A stretch of DNA of 64,000 nucleotides from Methanoregulaceae archaeon (GTDB lineage Bacteria; Armatimonadota; Fimbriimonadia; Fimbriimonadales; Fimbriimonadaceae): positions 62,001 through 126,000 of the forward strand of contig JADZEW010000021.1 of the NCBI GenBank assembly GCA_020850325.1, written 5' to 3'. Position 1 is the stretch's first letter; every line of letters starts with the position of its first letter. The translations under genes were made by a program, and so were the position numbers. The notes under the pieces are model-generated. The model ran no database searches and had not been told where the DNA came from. It worked only from the letters and a program-made list of their open reading frames with translations. Shown piece after piece: positions 38,595 through 47,565 of this stretch.

Positions 38595-38964
38595 GCAACC
38601 CGTCGAAGTCGATGCCTCGAAGGGCTACGAGCAGTCCGATCTGCCGATGCGCGATATCCGCATCGGGATGATTGGCCTGGTCGTCATGGCCGTATTCGGC
38701 ATCATTGCGACGCCGCCGATCATGCGGTTCATTGACAAGAACTCGGTTGGCCCCAAGAAGGCCGAACACTACGAACTGCGCACGCTTCCCGTCGAGCCCA
38801 ATCCGGCTTTGCAGGATAACGCGACCAATCACACGGATACGGTCAACCTGCGCCGACGAGAGCACGAGCGAATGACGACCGAAGGCATCGACCCGCAGAC
38901 GGGCCGACGCTACATTCCGATTGATCAGGCGCTTGCCGAGGAGGCTGCTCGAAGCGGACGATGA
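38584..38964 (+). CDS. Small single-helix protein of the ACIII/caa3 cluster
   Basis: A 126-residue protein with one transmembrane helix (about 28-46, IGMIGLVVMAVFGIIATPP) and a polar C-terminal tail. I chose ATG 38584 because GGAGGTGG lies directly before it and because the longer frame upstream is a shadow of actF. Its place and single helix fit the small ActG-like subunit or an assembly factor, but similarity was not tested. It overlaps actF by 11 bases and the SCO gene by 4 (ATGA). Confidence 0.75.
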   Translation: MHTKQPVEVDASKGYEQSDLPMRDIRIGMIGLVVMAVFGIIATPPIMRFIDKNSVGPKKAEHYELRTLPVEPNPALQDNATNHTDTVNLRRREHERMTTEGIDPQTGRRYIPIDQALAEEAARSGR

Positions 38965-39851
38965 GACTCTCGACTGGCGCTTGGTGGGGATTGGGTACAG
39001 CGGCAGCCATCGGGCTGACCGTTTGGTTTGGCACGATTCTCAAGCGTGACCAAGGCCCGAACCTCAACAAGGAGATGGCGTTCGATCAGAAGCTCGGTGC
39101 GCAAGTGCCGATGGACGCCATGCTGCGCAATGAAGAGGGGAAGGAAGTTGCCTTCGGCAGCCTCTTCGGCGAGCGGCCGGTCGCCCTGATGCTCGTTTTC
39201 TACCAATGCAAGGGCACGTGCCTGCTCGAGTTCGAAGGCGCGATGAAGATCTTCCGCGCGCTTCGGGTCGATGACATCGGCAAGTCCTATGATGTCGTCA
39301 CCGTGAGCATCCACCCGCGCGAAACGCCGGAGTTGGCTCTCGCGAAGAAGAACCAATATCTCTCCCTTTACAACCGTCGGGGCAGCGAGGCTGGCTGGCA
39401 CTTCATGACGGGAGACGAGGACCAGGTCCGCAAGATCGCCGACTCGGTCGGCTTCAAGTACTACTACAATCCCGACAAGGACCAGATCGTGCACCCGACG
39501 GGCTTGGTTGTGCTAACTCCCGAGGGTCGAGCCTCGCGCTACTTCTTGGGCACCGAATACTCTTCGGTGCTGTTCCGCGACTCGCTGGTGGCCGCAAGGG
39601 CGAATGCAATCGGCCCGATGGAGCAGCGAACGTTCTTGATGGGCTGCTTCCAGTACGACCCGCTGACCGGCAAGACCCGGCTGCACGTGTGGCGAGCCCT
39701 GCAGCTGACGGGTGCCGCCACCATCATCGCTTTGATCAGCTCCATCTTGGTGATGAACCGCCGGTATAGCCGGAGCCGCCAGGATGGGCTTAACATCCGT
39801 CTGAGAGAGATTTCGCAAGGGAAGGAGGATTCGACCGGGCGGGAGGCCTAG
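38961..39851 (+). CDS. SCO1/SenC copper chaperone with a C-terminal helix
   Basis: A 296-residue SCO-family protein that helps to insert copper into the CuA site of the oxidase. It has an N-terminal anchor (about 7-24), a thioredoxin-like domain with CKGTC (CxxxC copper site), and a downstream His in DQIVHPTGLVVL, the third ligand. Unlike most SCO proteins it continues with a second hydrophobic helix (about 248-264) and a cytosolic tail. It lies between the ACIII and oxidase genes and overlaps the previous gene as ATGA. Confidence 0.9.
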   Translation: MRLSTGAWWGLGTAAAIGLTVWFGTILKRDQGPNLNKEMAFDQKLGAQVPMDAMLRNEEGKEVAFGSLFGERPVALMLVFYQCKGTCLLEFEGAMKIFRALRVDDIGKSYDVVTVSIHPRETPELALAKKNQYLSLYNRRGSEAGWHFMTGDEDQVRKIADSVGFKYYYNPDKDQIVHPTGLVVLTPEGRASRYFLGTEYSSVLFRDSLVAARANAIGPMEQRTFLMGCFQYDPLTGKTRLHVWRALQLTGAATIIALISSILVMNRRYSRSRQDGLNIRLREISQGKEDSTGREA

Positions 39852-39866
39852 TCGAGTGACGCTGGA

Positions 39867-40856
39867 ATGAACTACGATATCGCCCCACCGCAGGCCTCGA
39901 CCTTCGCTCCGAAGGTGGATGCCCTGTTCTACGTGATCTCCGCGCTCACGGCGTTCTTTACGATCGTCGTATTCGCGCTGGTGCTCTACTTCGCGGTCAA
40001 GTATCGCAAGGGCTCCAAGGCAGATCGCTCGAACATCGTTCACGACAGCCATAAGATCGAGTTGGCTTGGTCCCTCCCCCCGCTGGTTCTCGGTCTAGGA
40101 ATCTTCGCTTGGGGTGCGCAAGTCTTTATCGAGATGCGCACGATGCCCAAGGATGCGATCGAAATCTTTGTCATCGGCAAGCAGTGGATGTGGCACGTCC
40201 AGCATCCAAACGGCGTGCGCGAGAATAACGAAATCCACGTTCCCCTGGGCAAGAAGGTCAAGCTCACGATGATCTCGCAGGATGTCATCCATGCGGTGTA
40301 CATCCCGGCCTTCCGCGCGCAGTATCAGGTCATCCCCGGACGCTACACCAGCCTGTGGTTCGAGCCGACCAAGGAAGGCAAGTATCCGCTGTTCTGCAAC
40401 ATGTACTGCGGAACGCAGCACTCCGAAATGGGCGGCTACGTGTACGTGGTGAAGCCCGACGAGTACGCGCAGTTCCTCGAGCGCGGCGGCGACAAGAAGA
40501 AGCCGGGCGCGCCCACCAGCTTGGTGGAGAGAGGCAAGGAACTCTATACGAAGCTGAACTGCATGGGCTGCCACGAGTTGAACGACAACGTCCGCGGTCC
40601 GTCGCTCCACGGCATCGCCGGCCAGAAGCGAAAACTGGTGAAGGGTGAGTTGGTGACGGCGGACGACGACTATCTCCGCGAGTCCATCATCCGGCCCGAG
40701 GCCAAGATCGTGAACGGCTACGAGAACACGATGCCGCAAGACTACAAGGGCCAGCTCACCGAAGAGCAGATCCGCGAACTTCTCGAATACATCAAGTCGC
40801 TGACGGGCAAGAGCGCGTCTGTGACCCCGACCCCGAATGAAGGCATGAATCCATGA
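39867..40856 (+). CDS. coxB: Cytochrome c oxidase subunit II fused to cytochrome c (caa3 type)
   Basis: A 329-residue protein. Two N-terminal helices (about 20-45 and 65-85) precede the CuA domain with [12 protein letters not shown] and the copper site [14 protein letters not shown]. The C-terminal domain (about 220-320) carries one haem c, CMGCHELND, with a downstream Met (NTMPQDYKG). This fusion defines caa3 oxidases. It accepts electrons from the ACIII cytochromes and feeds CuA then haem a. The last bases overlap the coxA start (ATGA). Confidence 0.95.
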   Translation: MNYDIAPPQASTFAPKVDALFYVISALTAFFTIVVFALVLYFAVKYRKGSKADRSNIVHDSHKIELAWSLPPLVLGLGIFAWGAQVFIEMRTMPKDAIEIFVIGKQWMWHVQHPNGVRENNEIHVPLGKKVKLTMISQDVIHAVYIPAFRAQYQVIPGRYTSLWFEPTKEGKYPLFCNMYCGTQHSEMGGYVYVVKPDEYAQFLERGGDKKKPGAPTSLVERGKELYTKLNCMGCHELNDNVRGPSLHGIAGQKRKLVKGELVTADDDYLRESIIRPEAKIVNGYENTMPQDYKGQLTEEQIRELLEYIKSLTGKSASVTPTPNEGMNP

Positions 40857-42549
40857 GCGCCACCGTTGTCACCCCCGGAGAAGCTGTTCAGGCACCCGAA
40901 CCCGAATCGAGTTCGGTCAACTACCTGAATGTCAGCCACACGCTAAGATCGTGGCTGCTCACCGGCGATCACAAACGGATCGCGGTGCTGTATCTCATCA
41001 GCGTCTCGTTCTTCTTCTTCCTTGGCAGTATCGCCGCGTCGTTGGTTCGAATCGAACTGATGTCGCCGAACGGCTTGATGATGGAGAGTGAGACCTACAA
41101 CAAGATGTTCTCGGCCCACGGGATCATCATGATCTTCTTCTTCTTGATTCCCTCGATCCCCGCGATCTTTGGGAACTTCTTGATACCGATCATGATCGGC
41201 GCGCGCGACCTCGCCTTCCCTAGGTTGAACCTGGCGAGTTGGTACATGTACATGGTCGCCGGCGTTCTCGTGCTGACGTCGTTCCTGATGGGTGGCGTCG
41301 AGTCGGGCTGGACGTTCTATACGCCGTACTCGTCGTTGACGACCTCGCAGGTCACGCTCTGTCTGATCGGCTTGTTCATCATGGGCTTCTCGTCGATTGC
41401 GACGGGTCTGAACTTCATCGTGACCATCCACAAGATGCGGGCGCCGGGAATGACCTGGGATCGACTGCCGCTCTTTGTGTGGGCGCACTACGCGACGAGC
41501 ATCATCATCATTCTCGGCACGCCGGTGGTAGCGATCACGCTCTTGCTGGTCGTCATGGAGCGCCTGTTCGACATCGGGGTCTTCAACCCGGCCAACGGCG
41601 GCGATCCGGTGCTCTTCCAGCACATGTTCTGGTTCTACTCGCACCCGGCGGTCTACATCATGGTGTTGCCCGGCATGGGTGTGATCTCGGAAGTGATCTC
41701 CAACTTCTCGCAAAAGCGGACGTTCGGCTATCACATGATCGCTTACTCGTCGCTGGCGATCGCGCTGCTCGGCTTCCTCGTGTGGGGACACCACATGTTC
41801 GTGGCTGGTCAGTCGATGTACCAGGGCGTCGTCTTCTCGCTGCTGTCGTTTGTCTTGGCGGTGCCGTCGGCGATCAAGGTGTTCAACTGGACGGCGACCA
41901 TCTACAAGGGTCAAGTTCGGTTGCAGACGCCGATGGTCTACGCCCTCGGCTTCCTCGGGTTGTTCTTGATCGGCGGCTTGACGGGCCTGTACTTGGCCTG
42001 CTTGGCCACCGACGTACACCTGACCGCGACTTACTTTATCGTTGCGCACTTCCACTACGTGATGGTCGGCGGCGCCATGGTCGCATTCCTCGGTGCGCTC
42101 CACTACTGGTGGCCCAAGATGTTCGGCCGGATGTATCCCGACAGCTGGGGCAAGATGTCCGCGCTGCTGGTGTTCGTTGGCTTCAACCTGACGTTCTTCC
42201 CGCAGTTCGTGATGGGCTACATGGGTATGCCGCGCCGCTATCACTACTACTACTTCGCGCCGGAGTTCCAGCCCTATCACATCGCGAGTACGCTAGGCTC
42301 GTCGGTTCTGGCGGTTGGCTTGATCCTCCCTGCGCTTTATCTGACCTGGTCGCTCAAGTACGGCAAGAAGGTCGGCCCGAACCCATGGAACGCACGGGGA
42401 CTGGAGTGGGAGACCGCTTCGCCGCCGATCCCCACGAACTTCGAGGAGATCCCGATTGTCGAGCGCGAAGCGTACGACTTCGACCATGGTCCCATCGATG
42501 ACACCTGGGATGAAGAATCTCCCGTCCGAGCTCATGAGGTGAAGCGCTA

Positions 42550-42550
<1 letters not shown>
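40853..42550 (+). CDS. coxA: Cytochrome c oxidase subunit I
   Basis: A 565-residue catalytic subunit with about 12 helices. [22 protein letters not shown] contains a haem a ligand, [17 protein letters not shown] the CuB His-Tyr pair, WGHHMFVAG two more CuB His, and HFHYVMVGG the haem ligands. The YSHPAV motif instead of the GHPEV form marks an A2-type enzyme, which lacks the D-channel Glu. It reduces O2 to water and pumps protons. It overlaps coxB and coxC at ATGA and TAATG junctions. Confidence 0.97.
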
Positions 42551-43211
<661 letters not shown>

Positions 43212-43215
<4 letters not shown>

Positions 43216-43691
43216 GCAAGCACACTGATACCAACCACGGTCACGACGACCACCACGTTACGCAGCCGGGCACGTTGTTCGCGACGATGATCCTGCTCGC
43301 GGTGCTGATGGGCTTGACCATCTTGGTCTACAAGGTCGACTTCGGCCACATGCTGAGCGGCGGCAACGATGCGCTGGGCTCGTGGATCAACAACATCATC
43401 GCGTTGGCGATCGCCATGGTGAAGGCGACGATGGTCGTGCTGGTCTTCATGGGCGTCAAGTGGGGAACCAAGCTCATCAAGCTGTATGCGCTGCTGGGCT
43501 TCTTCTTCTTCCCGTTCCTGCTCATCACGTTCGGCGACTACATGACGCGTTCGTGGGAGCCGGTGCAGGGCTGGACCCCGCCGAGTAAGATCCACGGCCG
43601 CTTCCCGGATGAGGCGGCGCTGCCGTCGGAGCTGAAGATTCCCAAGGCAGGCGAACCGACCGAGTCGTTGCCCCAGCCTGAGTCACACTAG
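43212..43691 (+). CDS. coxD: Cytochrome c oxidase subunit IV
   Basis: A 159-residue protein with a His-rich cytosolic N-terminus, three hydrophobic helices (about 22-40, 55-78, 82-104) and a polar tail, as in prokaryotic COX4-type subunits. AMVKATMVVLVFMGVKWGTK is characteristic. It is the last gene of the cluster and is followed by a strong terminator. Confidence 0.88.
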
Positions 43692-43715
43692 CGGTCTCGG
43701 GTGCTCGCTCTCTGA

Positions 43716-43757
43716 AGATGCCCGCGGGTCCTGGTCCCGCGGGCATCTTTGTTCTTC
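43716..43757 (+). terminator. Rho-independent terminator of the respiratory cluster
   Basis: AGATGCCCGCGGG and CCCGCGGGCATCT form a perfect 13-bp stem with a 7-base loop, followed by a T-rich tail (TTGTTCTT). It lies 24 bases after coxD and closes the 14.7-kb gene cluster. Confidence 0.9.
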
Positions 43758-43783
43758 CGCTGGCAACTCGGGTTGGCTCGGCT

Positions 43784-43829
43784 CCCCCTCGCCTCGCTTG
43801 CGGGGAGAGGGGCTGGGGGTGAGGGGACA
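43784..43829. repeat. GC-rich inverted repeat unit
   Basis: A C-rich arm (CCCCTCGCCTCGC) faces G-rich sequence (GGGGAGAGGGGCTGGGGGTGAGGGG). It is one of several palindromic units in the 700-base gap after coxD and looks like a dispersed intergenic repeat. Confidence 0.45.
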
Positions 43830-43845
43830 TCGCCGGAATCGACAT

Positions 43846-43904
43846 GGGAGGGCGGCGCTCCGTCGCCGCCGAATCTAGAGGCTCCGACAAAGCGGAGCCC
43901 TCCC
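43846..43904. repeat. 59-base three-stem palindromic element
   Basis: The outer arms GGGAGGGC/GCCCTCCC enclose two inner hairpins: GGCGGCG with CGCCGCC, and GGCTCCG with CGGAGCC. The whole could fold like a small cloverleaf on either strand. It has no coding potential. Confidence 0.6.
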
Positions 43905-44006
43905 GCGTCGGGACGAGCCCACCGACGTCCTCAGGGCAGTTCAAAGGCCTCACCCAATCACGAGGCGCGAGGGTGGTTCGTACCTCGAATGACGGGCGGC
44001 ACGCCA

Positions 44007-44039
44007 CCCTTCCCGCCACAGTCGCACTGTGGCGGGCCA
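44007..44039 (+). repeat. Left copy of a 33-bp inverted repeat
   Basis: This 33-base sequence, itself almost a hairpin (CCCGCCACAGT...ACTGTGGCGGG), is the exact reverse complement of 44333-44365. The two copies bracket 293 bases without a convincing gene, so the pair resembles terminal inverted repeats of a small non-autonomous element or two opposed repeat units. Confidence 0.85.
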
Positions 44040-44332
44040 CTCCTGCGGCAATCATACATCTTCTGGTCTTTGAAGTCAAGGTCCCATGCGGCACCTGGCC
44101 GGTGACATACCGCCTCATGCGCGCCGCCTGAAGGCATCGATCAGCAAGTCAATGCGGGTTCCGTCTCAATCCCGTTCGGGCTGGACGCTGTGAACGCGAG
44201 ATCGACTACGCATGGAGTTCGGCTTGGCGGTACGAGGCGGGCCATTGGAATGAAGATACTCATGCCGCGGATGAGTGTCTAGTTTCTGCCCGGGTCGGTG
44301 TATGCTGAGATCGTGGAGAGTGCTGTCCATTT

Positions 44333-44365
44333 TGGCCCGCCACAGTGCGACTGTGGCGGGAAGGG
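44333..44365 (-). repeat. Right copy of a 33-bp inverted repeat
   Basis: The exact reverse complement of 44007-44039. It ends 22 bases before the start of the broken prepilin gene. No target-site duplication is evident at the outer edges. Confidence 0.85.
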
Positions 44366-44387
44366 AGACGGAGTCGACCGTGAACCC

Positions 44388-44968
44388 ATGAGCACAAGTT
44401 CGACAGAGCTGCGCGCCTTTACCCTTATGGAAACGATGGTCGTGGTGGCCATCGTTTCCATACTTGCGGCAATTCTAGTCCCCGCGGCGATGAGGGCGTG
44501 AGCCTGTTTATCAATGGATCCGGTCAAATCGGTCCGTTGCCTACGGATTCAGAGTCGCCAAGGCTGCTTCGCGAGAGCCTTCAAGCCTATGTGCGGAACG
44601 ACGATGTGTGGTTTTGCCCCGTCGATCCGGTGAAGCGCCAGGACCGATACTATCTCGGATTGAGGCACAAGTACACGAGCTACCTGTACACGCCGCCCTT
44701 CTATCCGAACATCTTGGAGCATGTTCGCACGAATGGCACATTGCCCCCGATTCGGCCCCTGAATCTCATGCCGTCTTGGATGGCCCTGCTTGCGGAGCCG
44801 AACTCTTCGGGAGGTGAGGTTGATAACGAGGAGTCACTCCGATGGAGTGGCAATAAGCATCGTGGGTATCACAAGAGCGGTCGCCAGTACATTCTCTTCT
44901 CCGACCTCAGTGTCAGGGCGTTCTCAGTGGACCGAAGGTTCAAGGTTGGCGAGTTCGTTGATGAATGA
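44388..44968 (+). pseudogene. Broken prepilin-like gene
   Basis: The first frame (44388-44501) encodes a prepilin leader (LRAFTLMETMVVVAIVSILAAILVPAAMRA) and then stops. An overlapping second frame (44498-44968) continues with the body of such a protein, ending with YILFSDLSVRAFSVDRRF, which resembles the FADGH-type end. The stretch found in intact relatives just after the helix (Cys, SN.RQLG, MY..D.D) is missing, so an internal deletion shifted the frame. Recoding through the GTGA overlap is conceivable but unlikely. It lies beside the 33-bp inverted repeats. Confidence 0.65.
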
Positions 44969-44977
44969 CCGCAGAGA

Positions 44978-45766
44978 TCAGCTTTGCTGTTCCTGCTGCA
45001 ACTCGTCAGGCATCGGCGGCGGCATGACCGAGATCGTGGTCGGGAACTGCCGGAAGTCGAGTTCCTCCAGCGCCTGGTCGATCGCCAGAAGCTGCAGCTT
45101 CGCCTCACTCATCGCCTCCAGAAACTCCTGGCTCGACATCTCGGGCGACCGCGCGGCCATGCGATGGCCGATCAGCTGCATGCGAAGGCTGTCCAGGGTG
45201 GTCATGAACACCGCGCACTGGGCCTCGGCCCGCTGCACCCCCGCCATCACCCCGGCGTATCGCTGACGATACTCGGCGATGTTCTTGTCCGCGATCCGGT
45301 ACAGCTCGGTCAGTTGAGGATCGTTGCCTTGCGGGGTCCACGTTGGCGGTTGGTGGAGTATGCCTTTCTCGGTCTCCAGCACCTCGACGGTGATGATATC
45401 GGCCCGGCGTAGCGCCGCGTAGAGCGAATGCGACACCGCGCGGATCGTCTTCGGCATCTCCTGCAGGTCGGCAATCTGGTCCTTGCGGAGCCGCGTCAGC
45501 ACCTCCTCGAATCGCGACAGCCGGTCGCGGACCGAGTTCCAGAGCGCCTCGAAGCGCCGGTGGGTGAAACGCGCCCGTACACTGCGATGCCAGGCGGCGT
45601 TGACGTGGAACACGATTGGCAGCAGCCCCATGGCCATCCAGAGCCCACCGAGGCCCGATAGCGCCCAGCCGACGAAGACAGCCAAGAGAGCAGTGCCGAC
45701 CACTCGCCCTGGGCGGAGGAGTTCGCGGATGAAGAGCCGCCGATCCTGTTCGCGAATATCCTGCAC
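44978..45766 (-). CDS. Membrane protein with a long helical domain, downstream of gatA
   Basis: A 262-residue protein. Two closely spaced hydrophobic segments (about 20-55, RVVGTALLAVFVGWALSGLGGLWMA being split by a Gly-rich turn) form a membrane hairpin. The remaining 200 residues are helical and charged, probably a cytosolic coiled coil, ending in a Gln-rich tail. No family is recognised. The GTG start is preceded by GAGGAG. It lies 21 bases after gatA on the same strand, so it is probably cotranscribed. Confidence 0.72.
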   Translation of the reverse strand: MQDIREQDRRLFIRELLRPGRVVGTALLAVFVGWALSGLGGLWMAMGLLPIVFHVNAAWHRSVRARFTHRRFEALWNSVRDRLSRFEEVLTRLRKDQIADLQEMPKTIRAVSHSLYAALRRADIITVEVLETEKGILHQPPTWTPQGNDPQLTELYRIADKNIAEYRQRYAGVMAGVQRAEAQCAVFMTTLDSLRMQLIGHRMAARSPEMSSQEFLEAMSEAKLQLLAIDQALEELDFRQFPTTISVMPPPMPDELQQEQQS

Positions 45767-45787
45767 GGGTCTCCTCGGACAGTCTTC

Positions 45788-47233
45788 TTACGGGAACGGC
45801 GCGCGCATCGTTGCCCCAAGCGCCTGCTCCGTCGCATAGGCGACTTGGAGCACCCGCTCATCGGCCAGCGGCGGGGCCATGAAGTGCAGCCCCACCGGGA
45901 GGCCGTCGGTCAGCCCGGCGTTGATCGAGATCGCGGGGCATCCGAGCATGTTGGCGGGGATCGTGCAGAAATCGAGCAGCTTCAGCGCCATCGGGTCGTT
46001 CTTCAGTTCGCCGATCTTAAACGCTGGCACGGGGCTGGTCGGGCCGACAACCACGTCGTACTTGTCGAAGACCGACTTGAACTCTTGCACCATGAGGCCG
46101 CGCACCTGCTGGGCGCGCAGATAGTAGGCATCGTAGTAGCCCGCCGACAGCGCATAGGTGCCGATCATGATGCGCGCCTTAACCTCGTGGCCAAACCCTT
46201 CGGCGCGGGTGCGCTCGACGACCGAGATATGGCCGGAGCCTTCCGCTCGGGGGCCATAGCGGATGCCGTCGAAGCGGGCAAGGTTGCTCGAGGCTTCGGC
46301 GGGGGCGATGATGTAGTAGGTCGTGACGCAGTATTGGATCGACGGCAGCGACACCTCTTCGAGGATCGCGCCCTCCTTGCGCATCGTGTCCAAAGCCTGC
46401 TCGACCACGGCGCGCAGTCCTGCGTGCATGGAGTCGCCAAAGAACTCCTTGGGCACGGCTACCCGCAACCCCTTCAGACTTCCATTCCTTACGGAAGAGG
46501 CATCGATCGGCGCATGCCGCAGGGAAGTGCTGTCGCGCGGGTCGTGGCCAGAGATTGCCTCCGCCATGAGCGCGGTGTCCTCGACGTTGAACCCGAACGG
46601 TCCGATCTGGTCGAGGCTCGAGCCGAACGCAACCAGTCCGTAGCGCGACACGCGGCCATAGGTTGGCTTAAAACCAACGATGCCACAGAGCGACGCGGGC
46701 TGTCGGATGGAGCCGCCGGTATCGGAGCCGAGCGAGAGCGGAGTGAAGCCCGCCGCCACGGACGCCGCCGATCCGCCTGACGAACCGCCCGGAGAGCGCG
46801 CAAGATCCCACGGGTTGTGGGTGAGTTGATAGGCCGAGTTCTCGGTTGAGGTGCCCATCGCAAACTCGTCGAGGTTCGTCTTGCCGAGGATGATCGCGCC
46901 CTGCTCTTTCAGCTTGGCCACGACGGTCGCATCGAAGGGCGGCACGTAGTCGCTGAGGATCTTGGAGGCGCACGTCGTACGCAGGCCGCGCGTGGAAAGG
47001 TTGTCCTTCAGCGCGACGGGAACACCGGTCAATGGAGTGCCTTCTCCGGCATCGAGCATGGCCTGAGCGCGATCCGCCTGGTCGCCAACATCTTCGGCGA
47101 GCTTGAGAAAAGCACCGACCTGGCCGTCGAACTCATTGATGCGGTCGAGCGAGGATTGAACCCCCTCACGGACAGAGAGTTCACGACGGGCGTAGGCGCG
47201 AGCCAGATCGGCCGCGGTCATAGGTTCTGCCAC
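45788..47233 (-). CDS. gatA: Aspartyl/glutamyl-tRNA amidotransferase subunit A
   Basis: A 481-residue amidase subunit of GatCAB, which converts Glu-tRNA(Gln) and/or Asp-tRNA(Asn) to the amide form in bacteria lacking the matching synthetase. The Ser-cisSer-Lys triad is visible: K76 (VALKDNLST), S151 (PGGSSGGSAAS) and S175 (GSDTGGSIRQPA). It is full length. The GTG start lies three bases after the gatC stop. gatB is not in the window. Confidence 0.96.
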   Translation of the reverse strand: MAEPMTAADLARAYARRELSVREGVQSSLDRINEFDGQVGAFLKLAEDVGDQADRAQAMLDAGEGTPLTGVPVALKDNLSTRGLRTTCASKILSDYVPPFDATVVAKLKEQGAIILGKTNLDEFAMGTSTENSAYQLTHNPWDLARSPGGSSGGSAASVAAGFTPLSLGSDTGGSIRQPASLCGIVGFKPTYGRVSRYGLVAFGSSLDQIGPFGFNVEDTALMAEAISGHDPRDSTSLRHAPIDASSVRNGSLKGLRVAVPKEFFGDSMHAGLRAVVEQALDTMRKEGAILEEVSLPSIQYCVTTYYIIAPAEASSNLARFDGIRYGPRAEGSGHISVVERTRAEGFGHEVKARIMIGTYALSAGYYDAYYLRAQQVRGLMVQEFKSVFDKYDVVVGPTSPVPAFKIGELKNDPMALKLLDFCTIPANMLGCPAISINAGLTDGLPVGLHFMAPPLADERVLQVAYATEQALGATMRAPFP

Positions 47234-47236
47234 CGA

Positions 47237-47527
47237 TTAGCCCTCGAGGATGGTGGGCACGACGAACAGCCCGGCCTTCGACACCGGCGCGTTCTGCAGG
47301 GCCTCGGCCCGGGTCAGGCACTCGCCGGGAAGATCCTCGCTCCACACGTTGTGCATGGTGACCGCGTGGGATGCCGGATCGATCGCGCTGACATCCAGGT
47401 GCTGGATGTCCTCGAAATGGCCGATCAGGGCATTGAGCTCGCTCTGAAGCGACATCATCTCCGCTTCACCAAGGTCAAGGCGAGCCAAACGGGCTACGTG
47501 GCGCACCTCTTCGAGCGATATGGACAT
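47237..47527 (-). CDS. gatC: Aspartyl/glutamyl-tRNA amidotransferase subunit C
   Basis: A 96-residue subunit that stabilises GatA. Typical features are ISLEEVRHVARLARLDLGEAE at the N-terminus and a middle LIGHFEDIQHLDVSAIDP. The start at 47527 gives the usual length; the longer frame reaches into the promoter. TAAACT seven bases before the ATG predicts a leaderless or near-leaderless message. Confidence 0.94.
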   Translation of the reverse strand: MSISLEEVRHVARLARLDLGEAEMMSLQSELNALIGHFEDIQHLDVSAIDPASHAVTMHNVWSEDLPGECLTRAEALQNAPVSKAGLFVVPTILEG

Positions 47528-47534
47528 GGCATCT

Positions 47535-47540
47535 AGTTTA
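47535..47540 (-). promoter_or_regulatory. -10 box of gatCA, near-leaderless
   Basis: On the minus strand TAAACT lies seven bases before the gatC ATG. On the opposite strand a TAATCT box eight bases before the GTG of the next gene makes this a compact divergent promoter region. Confidence 0.5.
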
Positions 47541-47565
47541 GCACAGCCCCATAATCTAAACAACC

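Noticed and set aside
40943-42280. Long open frame on the minus strand inside coxA (445 codons)
   Set aside because: It mirrors the highly constrained coxA frame, has a His/Arg/Glu-biased nonsense composition and no start signals.
43749-44131. Small plus-strand frames in the gap after coxD
   Set aside because: They run through palindromic repeats and have low-complexity, unbiased codon use.
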